64,000 bases of DNA from JAGVSR01 sp964458265 (lineage in GTDB: Bacteria; Pseudomonadota; Alphaproteobacteria; Rhizobiales; Hyphomicrobiaceae), in assembly GCA_964458265.1 (NCBI GenBank), contig CAYWIF010000007.1:39196-103195 (forward strand). Direction: 5' to 3'. Within the stretch, counting starts at the first letter, position 1; every line of letters starts with the position of its first letter. A program made the translations under genes and the position numbers. This document shows positions 15,902-25,244 of the stretch, piece by piece. The notes below the pieces were generated by a model, which saw nothing but the letters and a program-made list of their open reading frames with translations, did not search any database and was not told where the DNA came from.

Positions 15902-16691
15902 TCGCGGCGGCCGGCCCGTCTTGGCGCACGGCAATGCCGGCGGCTGCCAGATGCTTTTTGGCCTGACCGATCGTGTAGGTGCCGAAGTGGAAGATGGAGG
16001 CGGCGAGCACGGCGCTGGCGTGGCCATCCCTTACGCCATCGACAAGGTGATCGAGATTGCCGACGCCGCCGGACGCGATGACGGGAACGGGGACAGCGTC
16101 GGCAATGGCGCGGGTGAGGGCGATGTCGAAGCCGGCCTTGGTGCCGTCGCGGTCCATGGACGTGAGCAGGATCTCGCCGGCACCGAGAGCGACAACCTCC
16201 CTGGCATAGGCGATGGCGTCGATGCCTGTCGGTTTGCGGCCGCCATGGGTGAAGATTTCCCAACGGTCTTGTTCGCCGGGTTCGGACACCTTCTTGGCGT
16301 CGATCGCGACGACGATACACTGCGCGCCGAACTTCTCGCTCGCTTCCTTGACGAACGCGCGGTTGAAAACGGCGGCGGTGTTAATGGACACTTTGTCCGC
16401 GCCGGCTTCCAGCAATTTGCGGATGTCGTCGACGGTGCGTACGCCGCCGCCGACGGTGAGCGGCATGAAACAGCGTTCGGCGGTGCGTTCGACGATATCG
16501 AAAATGGTATCGCGGTTCTCGTGGCTGGCGGTGATGTCGAGGAAGCACAGTTCGTCGGCACCGGCCGCATCGTAGGCGGCGGCGGCTTGGACGGGATCGC
16601 CGGCGTCGATGAGGTCGACAAAGTTGACCCCTTTGACCACGCGGCCGTCTTTCACGTCGAGGCAGGGGATGATGCGGATCTTGAGGCTCAT
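15888..16691 (-). CDS. hisF: Imidazole glycerol phosphate synthase cyclase subunit
   Basis: HisF (267 residues) is the (beta-alpha)8 cyclase half of IGP synthase and works with HisH (29062-29715). It starts MSLKIRIIPCLDVKDGRVVK, where the catalytic Asp lies in CLDVKDGRV. The second catalytic Asp lies in VVAIDAKK. The phosphate-binding TVGGGVRT and ASGGVGN motifs are present. In most relatives hisF follows hisB-hisH-hisA. Here it is alone, on the other strand and about 12 kb from hisH, and no hisA is seen in the window. It overlaps the end of the convergent beta-helix gene by 14 bp. Confidence 0.97.
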   Translation of the reverse strand: MSLKIRIIPCLDVKDGRVVKGVNFVDLIDAGDPVQAAAAYDAAGADELCFLDITASHENRDTIFDIVERTAERCFMPLTVGGGVRTVDDIRKLLEAGADKVSINTAAVFNRAFVKEASEKFGAQCIVVAIDAKKVSEPGEQDRWEIFTHGGRKPTGIDAIAYAREVVALGAGEILLTSMDRDGTKAGFDIALTRAIADAVPVPVIASGGVGNLDHLVDGVRDGHASAVLAASIFHFGTYTIGQAKKHLAAAGIAVRQDGPAAAITAK

Positions 16692-16738
16692 GGGCGTGAC
16701 CTAGCGCATGACACCGGACGGCGGCAAGGCATGTCGCA

Positions 16739-17908
16739 CTAGGTTGTGCGGCTGCGGGCGAAAGCAATGACGGCGGTCAAAGCGATGGCAGCGGCGGCGG
16801 TTGCGCCGACAAATCCGGCGATGGGGGTGCCGGTCATGGCCGCGCCTGTCACGGCAGGACCGACTATACCGCCCGTTGTATACATCAGAATGAAGGCGGC
16901 ATTGGCGGTGGCGAGCTGGCTCGGCTCGACCTCCTGGCCGAGCATGGCGAGACCCAGCGTGTAGAGGCCGATTACAGCCGCGCCCATGACCGCGATCAGC
17001 GCGAAGGCCAAATCGGGGGAACCGAGTATCCGGGGAAAAACGGCGATCAAGGCGACGTAGATCAGCCCAAGAGCGACAAGCAAAATCTGACGCGAGATGC
17101 GGTCGGCGAGCCAACCCAGACCATATTGTGTCAGCAAGCCACCGACGATCAGGGCGGTGAGGAGGCGAACCGCCGAGCCCTCGTCCATGCCGCCGGCGAT
17201 CGCGAGATTGGGCAGCAGAGCGAAATGTGTGGTTTCGAGGAAACCGCCGAGAAATGCGCCAGCCATGGCAGCCGGCGCAAGGCGCATGCCGCCGATGAGG
17301 CCGGTCGCAGGTTCGTGGGCGAGATCGGGGGCGAGGTTGCGGGCGAGGTAAATTGGAACGGCGGCAAGCAGCGTGCCTAGTGCGCCAATCGTGTAGGCCC
17401 AGTGTCCCTCGATGCCGACGTGTTCGAGAAGGAGGGGGCCGATGGCGAACCCGGAAAAGAACGAGACGGCATAAAATGAAATGACGCGGGCGCGATGGGA
17501 ATCCTCGGCGATGTGGTTCACCCAGGTTTCGCCGACGATCCACGGCAGCGCGATGGTCGCGCCCATGAGGAAGCGCAGGGCGATCCAAGCGGCGGTGTTG
17601 GCGGTGAGGTAGAGAGAGGCGTAGGCGATGGCGCAAAGGGCGCAGCCGAGCGTGATCGCTGTTGCGGGGCGCATGCGGGCGACGGCATAGGGAAGGACCG
17701 GCAGGAGCAGCAGGATCGCGACGGACGGCGCGGCGCCGGCAAGACCGATGATCCACGCGGGCTCGCCGCGCGCTTCGAGCGCCATCGCCGTCAAGGGATA
17801 GCCGAGGCCGAAGGCGATGCCGACGCCGAAGGACGACAGAATGACCGCCGTCAGGCTCTTGCGGCGGAAAGATGCCCGGTCCGTCAACGGTTCGACGCTT
17901 GCTTCCAT
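16739..17908 (-). CDS. MFS transporter
   Basis: The protein has 389 residues with about 12 hydrophobic segments and the short cytoplasmic N-terminus typical of the major facilitator superfamily. The loop between helices 2 and 3 reads YAVARMRPATAI, a weak version of the family signature. The sequence resembles the YcaD/sugar-efflux-like branch, but the substrate is unknown. It is divergent from a TetR-type gene, and a palindrome at 17924-17938 lies 16 bp upstream of its start. That fits an efflux pump repressed by the neighbouring regulator. Confidence 0.85.
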   Translation of the reverse strand: MEASVEPLTDRASFRRKSLTAVILSSFGVGIAFGLGYPLTAMALEARGEPAWIIGLAGAAPSVAILLLLPVLPYAVARMRPATAITLGCALCAIAYASLYLTANTAAWIALRFLMGATIALPWIVGETWVNHIAEDSHRARVISFYAVSFFSGFAIGPLLLEHVGIEGHWAYTIGALGTLLAAVPIYLARNLAPDLAHEPATGLIGGMRLAPAAMAGAFLGGFLETTHFALLPNLAIAGGMDEGSAVRLLTALIVGGLLTQYGLGWLADRISRQILLVALGLIYVALIAVFPRILGSPDLAFALIAVMGAAVIGLYTLGLAMLGQEVEPSQLATANAAFILMYTTGGIVGPAVTGAAMTGTPIAGFVGATAAAAIALTAVIAFARSRTT

Positions 17909-17923
17909 CGCCAGATGCCTTTA

Positions 17924-17938
17924 TTCAACGATGTTGAA
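17924..17938. promoter_or_regulatory. Palindromic operator O1 in the MFS/TetR intergenic region
   Basis: TTCAAC-GAT-GTTGAA is a perfect 6-bp inverted repeat with a 3-bp spacer, 16 bp before the MFS start codon. It has the same arms as O2 at 17974-17988, and the two centres are exactly 50 bp apart (about five helical turns). Confidence 0.8.
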
Positions 17939-17973
17939 ATATCGGGCTGGCCGCGCAATGGCAAGGGGCATCT

Positions 17974-17988
17974 TTCAACAATGTTGAA
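17974..17988. promoter_or_regulatory. Palindromic operator O2 overlapping the TetR start codon
   Basis: TTCAAC-AAT-GTTGAA has arms identical to O1, and they extend by one more pair (TTTCAAC and GTTGAAA). The site covers the ATG at 17981, so binding by the TetR-type protein would block its own expression. Confidence 0.8.
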
Positions 17989-18673
17989 AAAAGGGCAACC
18001 AAGGGGCCAGCGCGGGCTCGACGACGGGGCATTGCTGGAAGCGGCGCTGGCCGAAATGGAGCGTACGGGGGTCGACAATTTCTCGTTGCGCTCTGCGGCC
18101 AGGGCGATCGGCTGCGATCCCGCGGCGCTGATCTACCGATTTGGCTCGCGGGAAGGTTTGGAGCGCGCGGTGGCAGATCGCCTGCATGCGGGGATCGCGG
18201 CGCCGGATCGCGCGCGGCCGTGGCGCGAGCGGCTGACGTCCATGTCGCGGCAATATCGCAAGGTCGCGCAATCCTATCCGCGCACGTTTCCGCTGCTGAT
18301 GCGGCATTGGACGACGGGGCCGCAGGATCTCGTGCTATGCAACGACGCGTTCGCGGCACTGGAAGAGGCCGGCGTTCCGCCTGTCCATGTGCCGGCCGTC
18401 GAGTGCGGCATGTACGCGGCGCTCTTGGGATTGTGTGCCGGAGAGGCCGGGGGACTCACGGGCCGGCCCAGTAGGGACATGCTGAAGGAGATCCGCGCGA
18501 CGCCGGGGTTGACGAAAATGCAGGGCCTGCTGCCGGTCATCCGGCAACTCGATGCCGACGCCGTATTCGAGACGCATATCAAAATTCTTCTCGACGGTAT
18601 CGAGACCTTCGCGCGTCACGCGAAGCCGAAAGGTGCTAAGGCCCAGACGAAGGTGCGGCGGAAGAGGATGTGA
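17981..18673 (+). CDS. TetR-family transcriptional regulator
   Basis: The protein has 230 residues. The N-terminal helix-turn-helix spans about residues 15-60 (LLEAALAEMERTGVDNFSLR, then AARAIGCDPAALIYRFGSRE), the classic TetR pattern. It is followed by a helical ligand domain and a basic tail (KGAKAQTKVRRKRM). The ATG at 17981 lies inside operator O2, and the weak ribosome site AAGGGG is about 13 bp upstream, so expression is probably low and autoregulated. It is divergent from the MFS gene, its likely target. A UPF0060 gene follows after 4 bp and may be co-transcribed. The ligand is unknown. Confidence 0.9.
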   Translation: MLKKGQPRGQRGLDDGALLEAALAEMERTGVDNFSLRSAARAIGCDPAALIYRFGSREGLERAVADRLHAGIAAPDRARPWRERLTSMSRQYRKVAQSYPRTFPLLMRHWTTGPQDLVLCNDAFAALEEAGVPPVHVPAVECGMYAALLGLCAGEAGGLTGRPSRDMLKEIRATPGLTKMQGLLPVIRQLDADAVFETHIKILLDGIETFARHAKPKGAKAQTKVRRKRM

Positions 18674-18677
18674 GGGA

Positions 18678-19004
18678 ATGCATACGTTTTTCGTTTATGT
18701 GGCGGCGGCGGTGGCGGAGATTGCCGGTTGCTTCGCGTTCTGGGCCTGGCTGAAATCCGGGGCGAGCGTGCTTTGGCTCATTCCAGGTGTTGGGCTGCTT
18801 GCGGTCTTCGGCCTGCTGTTAGCGTTCATTCCGGCCGAGGCGGCGGGACGGGCGTTCGCGGCTTACGGCGGTGTTTACATTGTTGCGTCGCTGATCTGGA
18901 TGGGAGCCGTCGAAGGCGTTCGGCCCGACCGCTTCGACGTGGCCGGGGCCGCCATATGTCTGGCCGGCGCCGCCATAATCCTCCTTGCGCCGCGGGGTGG
19001 TTGA
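18678..19004 (+). CDS. UPF0060 (YnfA) family membrane protein
   Basis: The protein has 108 residues with four membrane helices and the family hallmarks AEIAGCFAFWAWLK near the N-terminus, GRAFAAYGGVYIVASLIWM in the middle and GVRPDRFDVAGA before the last helix. UPF0060 proteins resemble small multidrug resistance transporters, but their activity is not established. It begins 4 bp after the TetR gene, so the TetR regulator may also control it. That would add a second candidate membrane transporter to the regulon. Confidence 0.9.
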   Translation: MHTFFVYVAAAVAEIAGCFAFWAWLKSGASVLWLIPGVGLLAVFGLLLAFIPAEAAGRAFAAYGGVYIVASLIWMGAVEGVRPDRFDVAGAAICLAGAAIILLAPRGG

Positions 19005-19044
19005 GGGCTAATCCAGCCCCTTCATCCAGAAGGCCGCTCGTTTC

Positions 19045-20205
19045 ATGTCCCGCAAGCCGCCCCATGCCGCGCTCGCACCGGCCGTCCGCCCCGAATGGGA
19101 CCGGGCGCGGCGCATCGTGGTAAAAATCGGTTCCGCACTGCTGGCCGACCGGGCCACGGGAGACTTGAAATCCGATTGGCTCGCGTCGCTGATCGAAGAT
19201 GTGGCCGTGCTCCGCAAGGCGGGACGGCAGGTCGTGCTTGTCTCTTCGGGGGCCGTGGCGCTCGGTCGATTCAAGCTGGGACTGCCTAAGGGTGCGCTCG
19301 AATTGGAGCAGAGCCAGGCGGCCGCGGCTGTCGGGCAAATCAGTCTTGCGGCGGCCTATCAGGCGCTGGCTGGGCAGCACGGCATGACGGTCGCACAAAT
19401 TCTGCTGACACTCGGGGATACGGAACAGCGCAAGAGATACCTCAACGCACGTCACACCATTGAGACGCTGCTCGATCTCGGCGCCATACCCGTGGTGAAC
19501 GAGAACGATACGGTCGCGACCGCGGAGATCAAGTATGGCGACAACGATCGCCTGTCGGCGCGGGTCGCATCGATGGTTTCGGCGGACTGTCTCGTGCTGC
19601 TCTCCGATATCGACGGGCTCTACACCGCGCCGCCGCATGCCGATCCGTCGGCGCGGCACATACCTGTCGTCACCGACATCACTCCGGAGATTGAGGCAAT
19701 GGCGGGGGCGCCCGGCACGGAGCTTTCCAAGGGCGGCATGAAGACCAAGATTGAGGCCGGCAAGATTGCATTGGGTGCCGGAACGAACATGGTCATTGCT
19801 ACAGGCGCCGTGATGCATCCGTTGCGTGCCATCGCAGACGGCTCGACGGTGACATGGTTCCTTGCCAGCCAGGACCCGGTGACGGCAAAGAAGCGGTGGA
19901 TCGCGGGGCAACTCGAGCCGCGCGGCGTGCTGCACATCGATGCGGGCGCCGAGAAGGCGCTCCTATCCGGCAAGAGCCTGTTGCCGGCGGGCGTGACGCG
20001 GGTGGACGGTGTGTTCGACCGGGGTGATGCCGTCATCATCCGGTCGCCGGACGGCCGCGAACTGGGCCGCGGTCTGATCGCCTATCCAAAGGCCGAGGCG
20101 GACAAGATCGCGGGCAAGCGCAGTGCCGACATCGAGGCACTGATCGGCTACAACGGCGGCGATGAACTCATTCATCGTGACGATATGGCCTTGTCGAGGA
20201 AATGA
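19045..20205 (+). CDS. proB: Glutamate 5-kinase
   Basis: ProB (386 residues) performs the first step of proline synthesis, phosphorylating glutamate at the gamma carboxyl. The amino-acid kinase domain starts RIVVKIGSALL, with VLVSSGAVALG, NENDTVAT and the GTELSKGGMKTKI loop. A C-terminal PUA domain follows from about residue 290 (RGVLHIDAGAEKALLSGKSL). Its stop overlaps the proA start by 4 bp. In many alphaproteobacteria proB follows obgE. Here the genes upstream are a UPF0060/TetR pair. Confidence 0.97.
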   Translation: MSRKPPHAALAPAVRPEWDRARRIVVKIGSALLADRATGDLKSDWLASLIEDVAVLRKAGRQVVLVSSGAVALGRFKLGLPKGALELEQSQAAAAVGQISLAAAYQALAGQHGMTVAQILLTLGDTEQRKRYLNARHTIETLLDLGAIPVVNENDTVATAEIKYGDNDRLSARVASMVSADCLVLLSDIDGLYTAPPHADPSARHIPVVTDITPEIEAMAGAPGTELSKGGMKTKIEAGKIALGAGTNMVIATGAVMHPLRAIADGSTVTWFLASQDPVTAKKRWIAGQLEPRGVLHIDAGAEKALLSGKSLLPAGVTRVDGVFDRGDAVIIRSPDGRELGRGLIAYPKAEADKIAGKRSADIEALIGYNGGDELIHRDDMALSRK

Positions 20206-21494
20206 TGTCAGCACGGCCGGAACAGAAATCCGAAGATATGCGTCGGGCGATGCTCGCCATCGGGCGGGCCGCGCGCGCGGCATCGCGTGAGCTGGCGCTC
20301 GCATCGCCTGAGTCGAAGCGTGCGGCGCTACGCGCCATGGCGACCCATCTCCGGCAGGACGGGTCTGCCATCCTGAAGGCTAATGCGGCGGATGTGGAGG
20401 CAGCCCGTGCTGGCGGACTCGGACACGCCTTCATCGACCGATTAACGTTGACCGATGCCCGGATCGACGCGATGGCGCGGGGGCTTGAGGACATCGCGGA
20501 GCTGCCGGATCCCATCGGTACGACGCTCAGTGCTTGGACGCGGCCCAACGGCTTGAACATCGCGCGCGTTCGCGTGCCCATCGGCGTCATCGGCATCATT
20601 TACGAAAGCCGGCCGAACGTGACGGCAGACGCGGGCGGGCTCGCCGTGAAGGCGGGCAATGCCGCGATCCTGCGGTCGGGATCGGATGCCTTCCGGTCGG
20701 CCGGCGCCATACATGCGTGTCTCGTAGCCGGATTGAAGGCGGCCAGGTTGCCCGAAACCGCCATTCAACTCATACCGACGACTGACCGCGCCGCTGTCGG
20801 TCACCTGCTTTCGGGGCTCGACGGGACGGTGGACGTCATCGTGCCGCGCGGCGGCCGCTCGCTCGTGGAGCGCGTGCAGCAGGATGCACGGGTGCCGGTG
20901 TTCGCGCATCTGGAAGGCATTTGTCACACCTACGTGGATAAGGCCGCCGATCTCGACATGGCGAAGCAGATCGTCGTCAACGCCAAAATGCGCCGGACGG
21001 GAATTTGCGGCGCCACCGAATGCCTGCTCGTCGATAAGGCAGCGCCCAAGGCCGTCATGGGGACGCTGGTCGCGGCATTGCTCGAAGCCGGCTGCGAAGT
21101 GCGCGGCGACGAGGCTGCGCGCGCCGCCGATGCACGGGTCAACGCGGCGGCAGCGAATGATTACGGCAAGGAGTTCCTCGACAGCATCATCGCGGTGAAG
21201 TCGGTCGATGGCGTGGACGGCGCGATCGATCACATCACGCGGTTTGGCTCGCAGCACACCGATGCCATCGTGACCAACGACGAGGACGCGGCGGCGCGGT
21301 TCCTGACCAACGTCGATAGCGCCATCGTGCTCCACAACGCCTCCACGCAGTTCGCGGATGGCGGCGAGTTCGGGTTCGGTGGCGAGATCGGCATCGCAAC
21401 GGGCAAGATGCACGCGCGCGGACCGGTTGGCGTGGAGCAGCTGACAAGTTTCAAATATGTCGTGCGCGGCACGGGACAGGTCCGGCCGGGATAA
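20202..21494 (+). CDS. proA: Gamma-glutamyl phosphate reductase
   Basis: ProA (430 residues) reduces gamma-glutamyl phosphate to glutamate semialdehyde with NADPH and is translationally coupled to proB (4-bp ATGA overlap). The aldehyde-dehydrogenase fold shows PIGVIGIIYESRPNVT in the cofactor domain, the catalytic cysteine in KMRRTGICGATECLLVD, and the C-terminal FGFGGEIGIATGKMHARGPV. Length is normal. ProC is not in this window. Confidence 0.97.
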   Translation: MMSARPEQKSEDMRRAMLAIGRAARAASRELALASPESKRAALRAMATHLRQDGSAILKANAADVEAARAGGLGHAFIDRLTLTDARIDAMARGLEDIAELPDPIGTTLSAWTRPNGLNIARVRVPIGVIGIIYESRPNVTADAGGLAVKAGNAAILRSGSDAFRSAGAIHACLVAGLKAARLPETAIQLIPTTDRAAVGHLLSGLDGTVDVIVPRGGRSLVERVQQDARVPVFAHLEGICHTYVDKAADLDMAKQIVVNAKMRRTGICGATECLLVDKAAPKAVMGTLVAALLEAGCEVRGDEAARAADARVNAAAANDYGKEFLDSIIAVKSVDGVDGAIDHITRFGSQHTDAIVTNDEDAAARFLTNVDSAIVLHNASTQFADGGEFGFGGEIGIATGKMHARGPVGVEQLTSFKYVVRGTGQVRPG

Positions 21495-21641
21495 GCCGGC
21501 GATGCGGGCCAGGGCGCGGACGCTGCGGATGTTTCGCACGGACTGCGCTTGAACCCGCACCGGCAGGTTTCCCCGGCACGCTTGACCGCGCGCGGCCGGA
21601 CATGATTCAGTGTTCGGATCAATCGATCAGGTGGCCTGTCC

Positions 21642-24050
21642 ATGCGCCGAGCCGTGCCCCGTTTCGTTCGCGAGTGTCTCGCAGCGCTATTGATTCTTGC
21701 CGGCACGACGCAGTCCGTCGAGGCTGAAACGTTGGCGAAACAGCCGGCTGGATCGTGGCAATCGGTTGCCCCGATCTTCCAGACGCGATGTGTCGCCTGT
21801 CACAGTTGCTACAACGCGCCGTGCCAACTCAATTTGCAAACGTATGGCGGCGCCACGCGCGGGGCTGCAAAGACAAATGTTTACGACGGTACGCGGCTGA
21901 AGAGCGTGCTGCCGAGCCGGCTCGGCATCGATGCGCAATCGACGGTCGCGTGGCGGGAGAAGGGTTTCTTCGATGTCTTGAGCGCTGGCCGCGCCGATCA
22001 AAGTCTACTCCTCAGGCTCACGCGCCTGCGGCAGCAGCACGGACAGGCACAACCACAAAAGCAGGCCGCGGAAAGTCTGGTTTGCCCGGTCGAATTGACC
22101 GATCCTCGCCTCGACGATCCGGAGAAGCTGCAAGCGCTCGGCATGCCCTATGGATTGCCGGCGCTTTCTGACTCAGAGATCGATGCGATCGAATCCTGGA
22201 TCGCTCAAGGCGCGAAGGGACCGGCGACCACTGCCCGCGATAGCGCAAGGTCTTTGCCGAAAAATTCCGAAACAGACGTGCGCGCTTGGGAAGAGTTCTT
22301 GAACGCTTCCGGACGGCGTGAGGCGCTCGTCAGCCAATACATCTACGAACATCTTTTTCTGGCGCATCTGCATTTTTCCGCCGACCGGGACCGCGACCAA
22401 CCTGCGGGCGGAGCTGTGCCGCCGGCGCAGAAGACGCACTTCTTCAGGCTGGTGCGGTCGAGAACCCATTGCGATGCGGGGATCGACGAGATCGCCACGC
22501 GGCGACCGGCGGACACGGTGGGTTCGGGGCCGATGTTCTACTGCTTGGCGCCGGTCGAGCAAGTGATCGTCGAGAAGACGCACATTCCTTACGCGCTTTC
22601 GGCGGCGAAACTGGAGCGCCTGCGAAACTTGTTTCTGAGCGGGGACTGGAATGTTGCGGAGGGTGTGTTCAAATCCGCCGAGGATGATCCGAACCCGTTC
22701 CGGCGTTTTGCCGATATTCCGGTGCGGGCGCGGTATCAGTTCCTGCTCGACGACGCGCACTATCACATCGCGACTTTCATCAAGGGGCCGGTCTGCAACG
22801 GGTCGTCGGCCGTCAACTCGATTCAAGAGCAGTTTTTCGTCTTCTTCCTTGCCCCCGGTGCCGACAGCATGGTGCTGCTGCCGTCGTTTTCCGCGGCGGC
22901 TGAAAGCAAGCTCAAGCTTCCCGGTGAGTACGGCAGCGATGTTGGGATCGCGCAGGATCTGGGTCTGCTCAAGCGGATCGTCGATTACCGGGAAAGCTAC
23001 CGGCGCTTGCGTGCCGATAGCGTGCGCCGCCTCAGGCCGTCAGGATACTCGCTCACCGATATCTGGGATGGCGATGGAGACAATCCCAACGCGGTGCTGA
23101 CCGTGTTTCGCCACTACGACAACGCGGCGGTGGTGCGGGGCGCCGTGGGCGATCTTTCGAAGACTGCGTTCGTTCTCGACTACGCGCTGTTCGAGCGGCT
23201 CGTTTACAACTTGGTCGTGGATTTCGATGTCTTCGGAAACGTCGGGCATCAGTTTTTGACGCGCGTTTACATGGATCTCATCCGGATGGAAGCGGAGGAG
23301 CTTTTTCTGTCGTTTCTGCCGGCCGCAGACCGGACGAAGCTACGGAGCGCCTGGTACAAAGGCGGCCTGCTCACCGACATCAAGATGAATATCGTGTTTC
23401 CGATTACCAATCTGGACGTGCCGACCGGGGTAAAATTTACGAGCGGATCGCCGAAGCAGGAGTTCGTCGAACGCGTGCTGTTCGAACGGTTGTCACCTGC
23501 GGCGAGAGGCGCGGCCGATCCGATCAATTGGCGGGCGTTGCGAGCGCCATCGGGTATGCAAGCGGTATCGCGGATGACCGCTGCCGAAGAGGTGCTGCGC
23601 AAAATGGCGTCGACTCCGGCTGTCGATGCGACACCGTTCTCGCGATTTTTTCCAGAGTTGTCGCTGGTGCATCTGAAACGTGCGGACGGCGGATCGGACG
23701 TCTACTCCATCGTGCACAATCGAGAGCTGGAGAATGTGTCGTGGATCATGGGCGAGGAGCTGCGGCTAGCACCCCAGGAGGACACGCTGACGATCGCGCG
23801 CGGCGTGCTCGGCGCCTACCCCGATATGCTGTTTGAACTGAACGAGGCCGATGCGCCAGCGTTCGGCCAGATGGCCGTGGCGATCAAGGACAAGCAAGGC
23901 TTTGAAGGTTTGGTTGATCGATTTGGCATTCGCCGGACGTCGCCGAACTTCTGGGGCGTTTATGATCGCATCAACGCGCTGGCCATCGATCGCCAACCTG
24001 TCGAGCGAGGCGTTCTGGACCTTACGCGCTATGCGTTAGAAAAGCTCTGA
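21642..24050 (+). CDS. cti: Fatty acid cis/trans isomerase
   Basis: Cti (802 residues) is a periplasmic haem-c protein that converts cis double bonds of membrane phospholipids to trans, a fast solvent and heat response known from Pseudomonas and Vibrio. The signal peptide is about residues 1-28, and the haem motif CVACH at 50-54 is followed by CYNAPCQL, the family signature. The length matches the family. The gene stands alone, 147 bp after proA and convergent with the lipase gene. No tolerance efflux operon is adjacent. Cti is less common in Alphaproteobacteria than in Gammaproteobacteria. Base composition does not obviously differ from its neighbours. Confidence 0.92.
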   Translation: MRRAVPRFVRECLAALLILAGTTQSVEAETLAKQPAGSWQSVAPIFQTRCVACHSCYNAPCQLNLQTYGGATRGAAKTNVYDGTRLKSVLPSRLGIDAQSTVAWREKGFFDVLSAGRADQSLLLRLTRLRQQHGQAQPQKQAAESLVCPVELTDPRLDDPEKLQALGMPYGLPALSDSEIDAIESWIAQGAKGPATTARDSARSLPKNSETDVRAWEEFLNASGRREALVSQYIYEHLFLAHLHFSADRDRDQPAGGAVPPAQKTHFFRLVRSRTHCDAGIDEIATRRPADTVGSGPMFYCLAPVEQVIVEKTHIPYALSAAKLERLRNLFLSGDWNVAEGVFKSAEDDPNPFRRFADIPVRARYQFLLDDAHYHIATFIKGPVCNGSSAVNSIQEQFFVFFLAPGADSMVLLPSFSAAAESKLKLPGEYGSDVGIAQDLGLLKRIVDYRESYRRLRADSVRRLRPSGYSLTDIWDGDGDNPNAVLTVFRHYDNAAVVRGAVGDLSKTAFVLDYALFERLVYNLVVDFDVFGNVGHQFLTRVYMDLIRMEAEELFLSFLPAADRTKLRSAWYKGGLLTDIKMNIVFPITNLDVPTGVKFTSGSPKQEFVERVLFERLSPAARGAADPINWRALRAPSGMQAVSRMTAAEEVLRKMASTPAVDATPFSRFFPELSLVHLKRADGGSDVYSIVHNRELENVSWIMGEELRLAPQEDTLTIARGVLGAYPDMLFELNEADAPAFGQMAVAIKDKQGFEGLVDRFGIRRTSPNFWGVYDRINALAIDRQPVERGVLDLTRYALEKL

Positions 24051-24071
24051 AATGAAGCGCGGGTGCCGATC

Positions 24072-25244
24072 CTAGCATTGGTTGGGGGCGGCGCGGCGTG
24101 CGAAGCGCTGCGCCATCCACTCGACCGCGTCGTAGGCACTGTCCAACGCAACGGTGACGTGGCTGACGCCCGGCAGGACGTTGAATTTCACATGCGCGCC
24201 GCCGTCGCAGAGTTCGCGAACGTACTGTTTGGTGATGCTGGGCAGGACGGTGGTGTCGGCCGTGCCTTGGGCGATGAAAACCGGCATGCCGGACGGCAGT
24301 GGGCCGGGCGTGTTGTCGGCAATCACCTTCTGAAAGCGCGGATCGGTGAGGGGATCGATCTTCAAGAACTTGCGCGGCAGGGCCTTCTCGTCGTCGTCTT
24401 CCTGTAGGAACTGCGCTAGGTCTTCGATGCAGTCGCCTGCGAGGCGTTCGAAGGGACGCATGGCGGCGGGCTCGACCAGTTCGGGCAAGGGCCAGCCGAA
24501 GAGGCGCGACCAGGCGAGCACGGTCATGGCCGACAAGCTGCGGCCACTCGACGTGCTCTCATCGGCCTTGAAGAGTTGGGCAAGCAGGGTCGCCGGAGCC
24601 GCGGCGGCGACGCCCACCAAATTCAGTTCAGGTGCATAGGTTTTCGCGCGCAGGCCGGTGTAGAGCGCCGCGTGACCGCCTTGCGAATGGCCCCAGACGG
24701 CGAACTGGTCGCCGGCCTGGATGTCGGACAGTTGGCGCGCGGCACGCACGATATCAATGACGGCGTTCGCTTCCGCCGAGCCGATCAAATAGGGGTGCTG
24801 GTCTTGCGTGCCGAGGCCGACGTAGTCGGTGGCGGCGATGACCCAGCCGCGATCGGTGATTTCGTCGATGCCCATGATGACCTGGGAGAGGTTGGGCAGC
24901 AGAGTCGGCGCGCAAGCCGAGACGACGCCCGTGGTCGGATGTGCCCAGGCGACGACCGGGCGAAGGCGATCGGATTTCTCGGCCGGAAAAATGAGTGCGC
25001 CGGTGACGGCGACCGGGCGGCCGTCGTAGTTCGTGGAGCGGTAGAGGACGCGGTAGCCTTTGATGCCGGGCTTGACGCCGCCCTCCATCGGCCAGACGCG
25101 GAAGATGGTGCCGGGGGCTGACCGGGCCAGCGTTTCAGCCGCGATGTGGGTGTCTTGGTTCGCGGCGGCGGCGCCGGTCAGCGTCGCCATGGCGAACGGC
25201 AGCGCGAAAGCCCCGCGCAAGGCCGTGCAGAATTTGCCGGTCAC
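24072..25244 (-). CDS. Exported secretory-lipase-like alpha/beta hydrolase
   Basis: The protein has 390 residues from a GTG at 25242-25244 (open frame to 25289). A signal peptide follows that GTG (MTGKFCTALRGAFALPFAMA, cleaved near AAANQ), and GGGGGG lies about 5 bp upstream. The fold is the LIP/secretory lipase type: PVVAWAHPTTGVV, nucleophile elbow GHSQGG, and IAQGTADTTVLP with an Asp, then the C-terminal GVSHVTV with the His. The substrate is unknown; lipids or esters are likely. It is convergent with cti, 21 bp apart, so the two membrane-lipid genes face each other. Confidence 0.82.
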   Translation of the reverse strand: MTGKFCTALRGAFALPFAMATLTGAAAANQDTHIAAETLARSAPGTIFRVWPMEGGVKPGIKGYRVLYRSTNYDGRPVAVTGALIFPAEKSDRLRPVVAWAHPTTGVVSACAPTLLPNLSQVIMGIDEITDRGWVIAATDYVGLGTQDQHPYLIGSAEANAVIDIVRAARQLSDIQAGDQFAVWGHSQGGHAALYTGLRAKTYAPELNLVGVAAAAPATLLAQLFKADESTSSGRSLSAMTVLAWSRLFGWPLPELVEPAAMRPFERLAGDCIEDLAQFLQEDDDEKALPRKFLKIDPLTDPRFQKVIADNTPGPLPSGMPVFIAQGTADTTVLPSITKQYVRELCDGGAHVKFNVLPGVSHVTVALDSAYDAVEWMAQRFARRAAPNQC

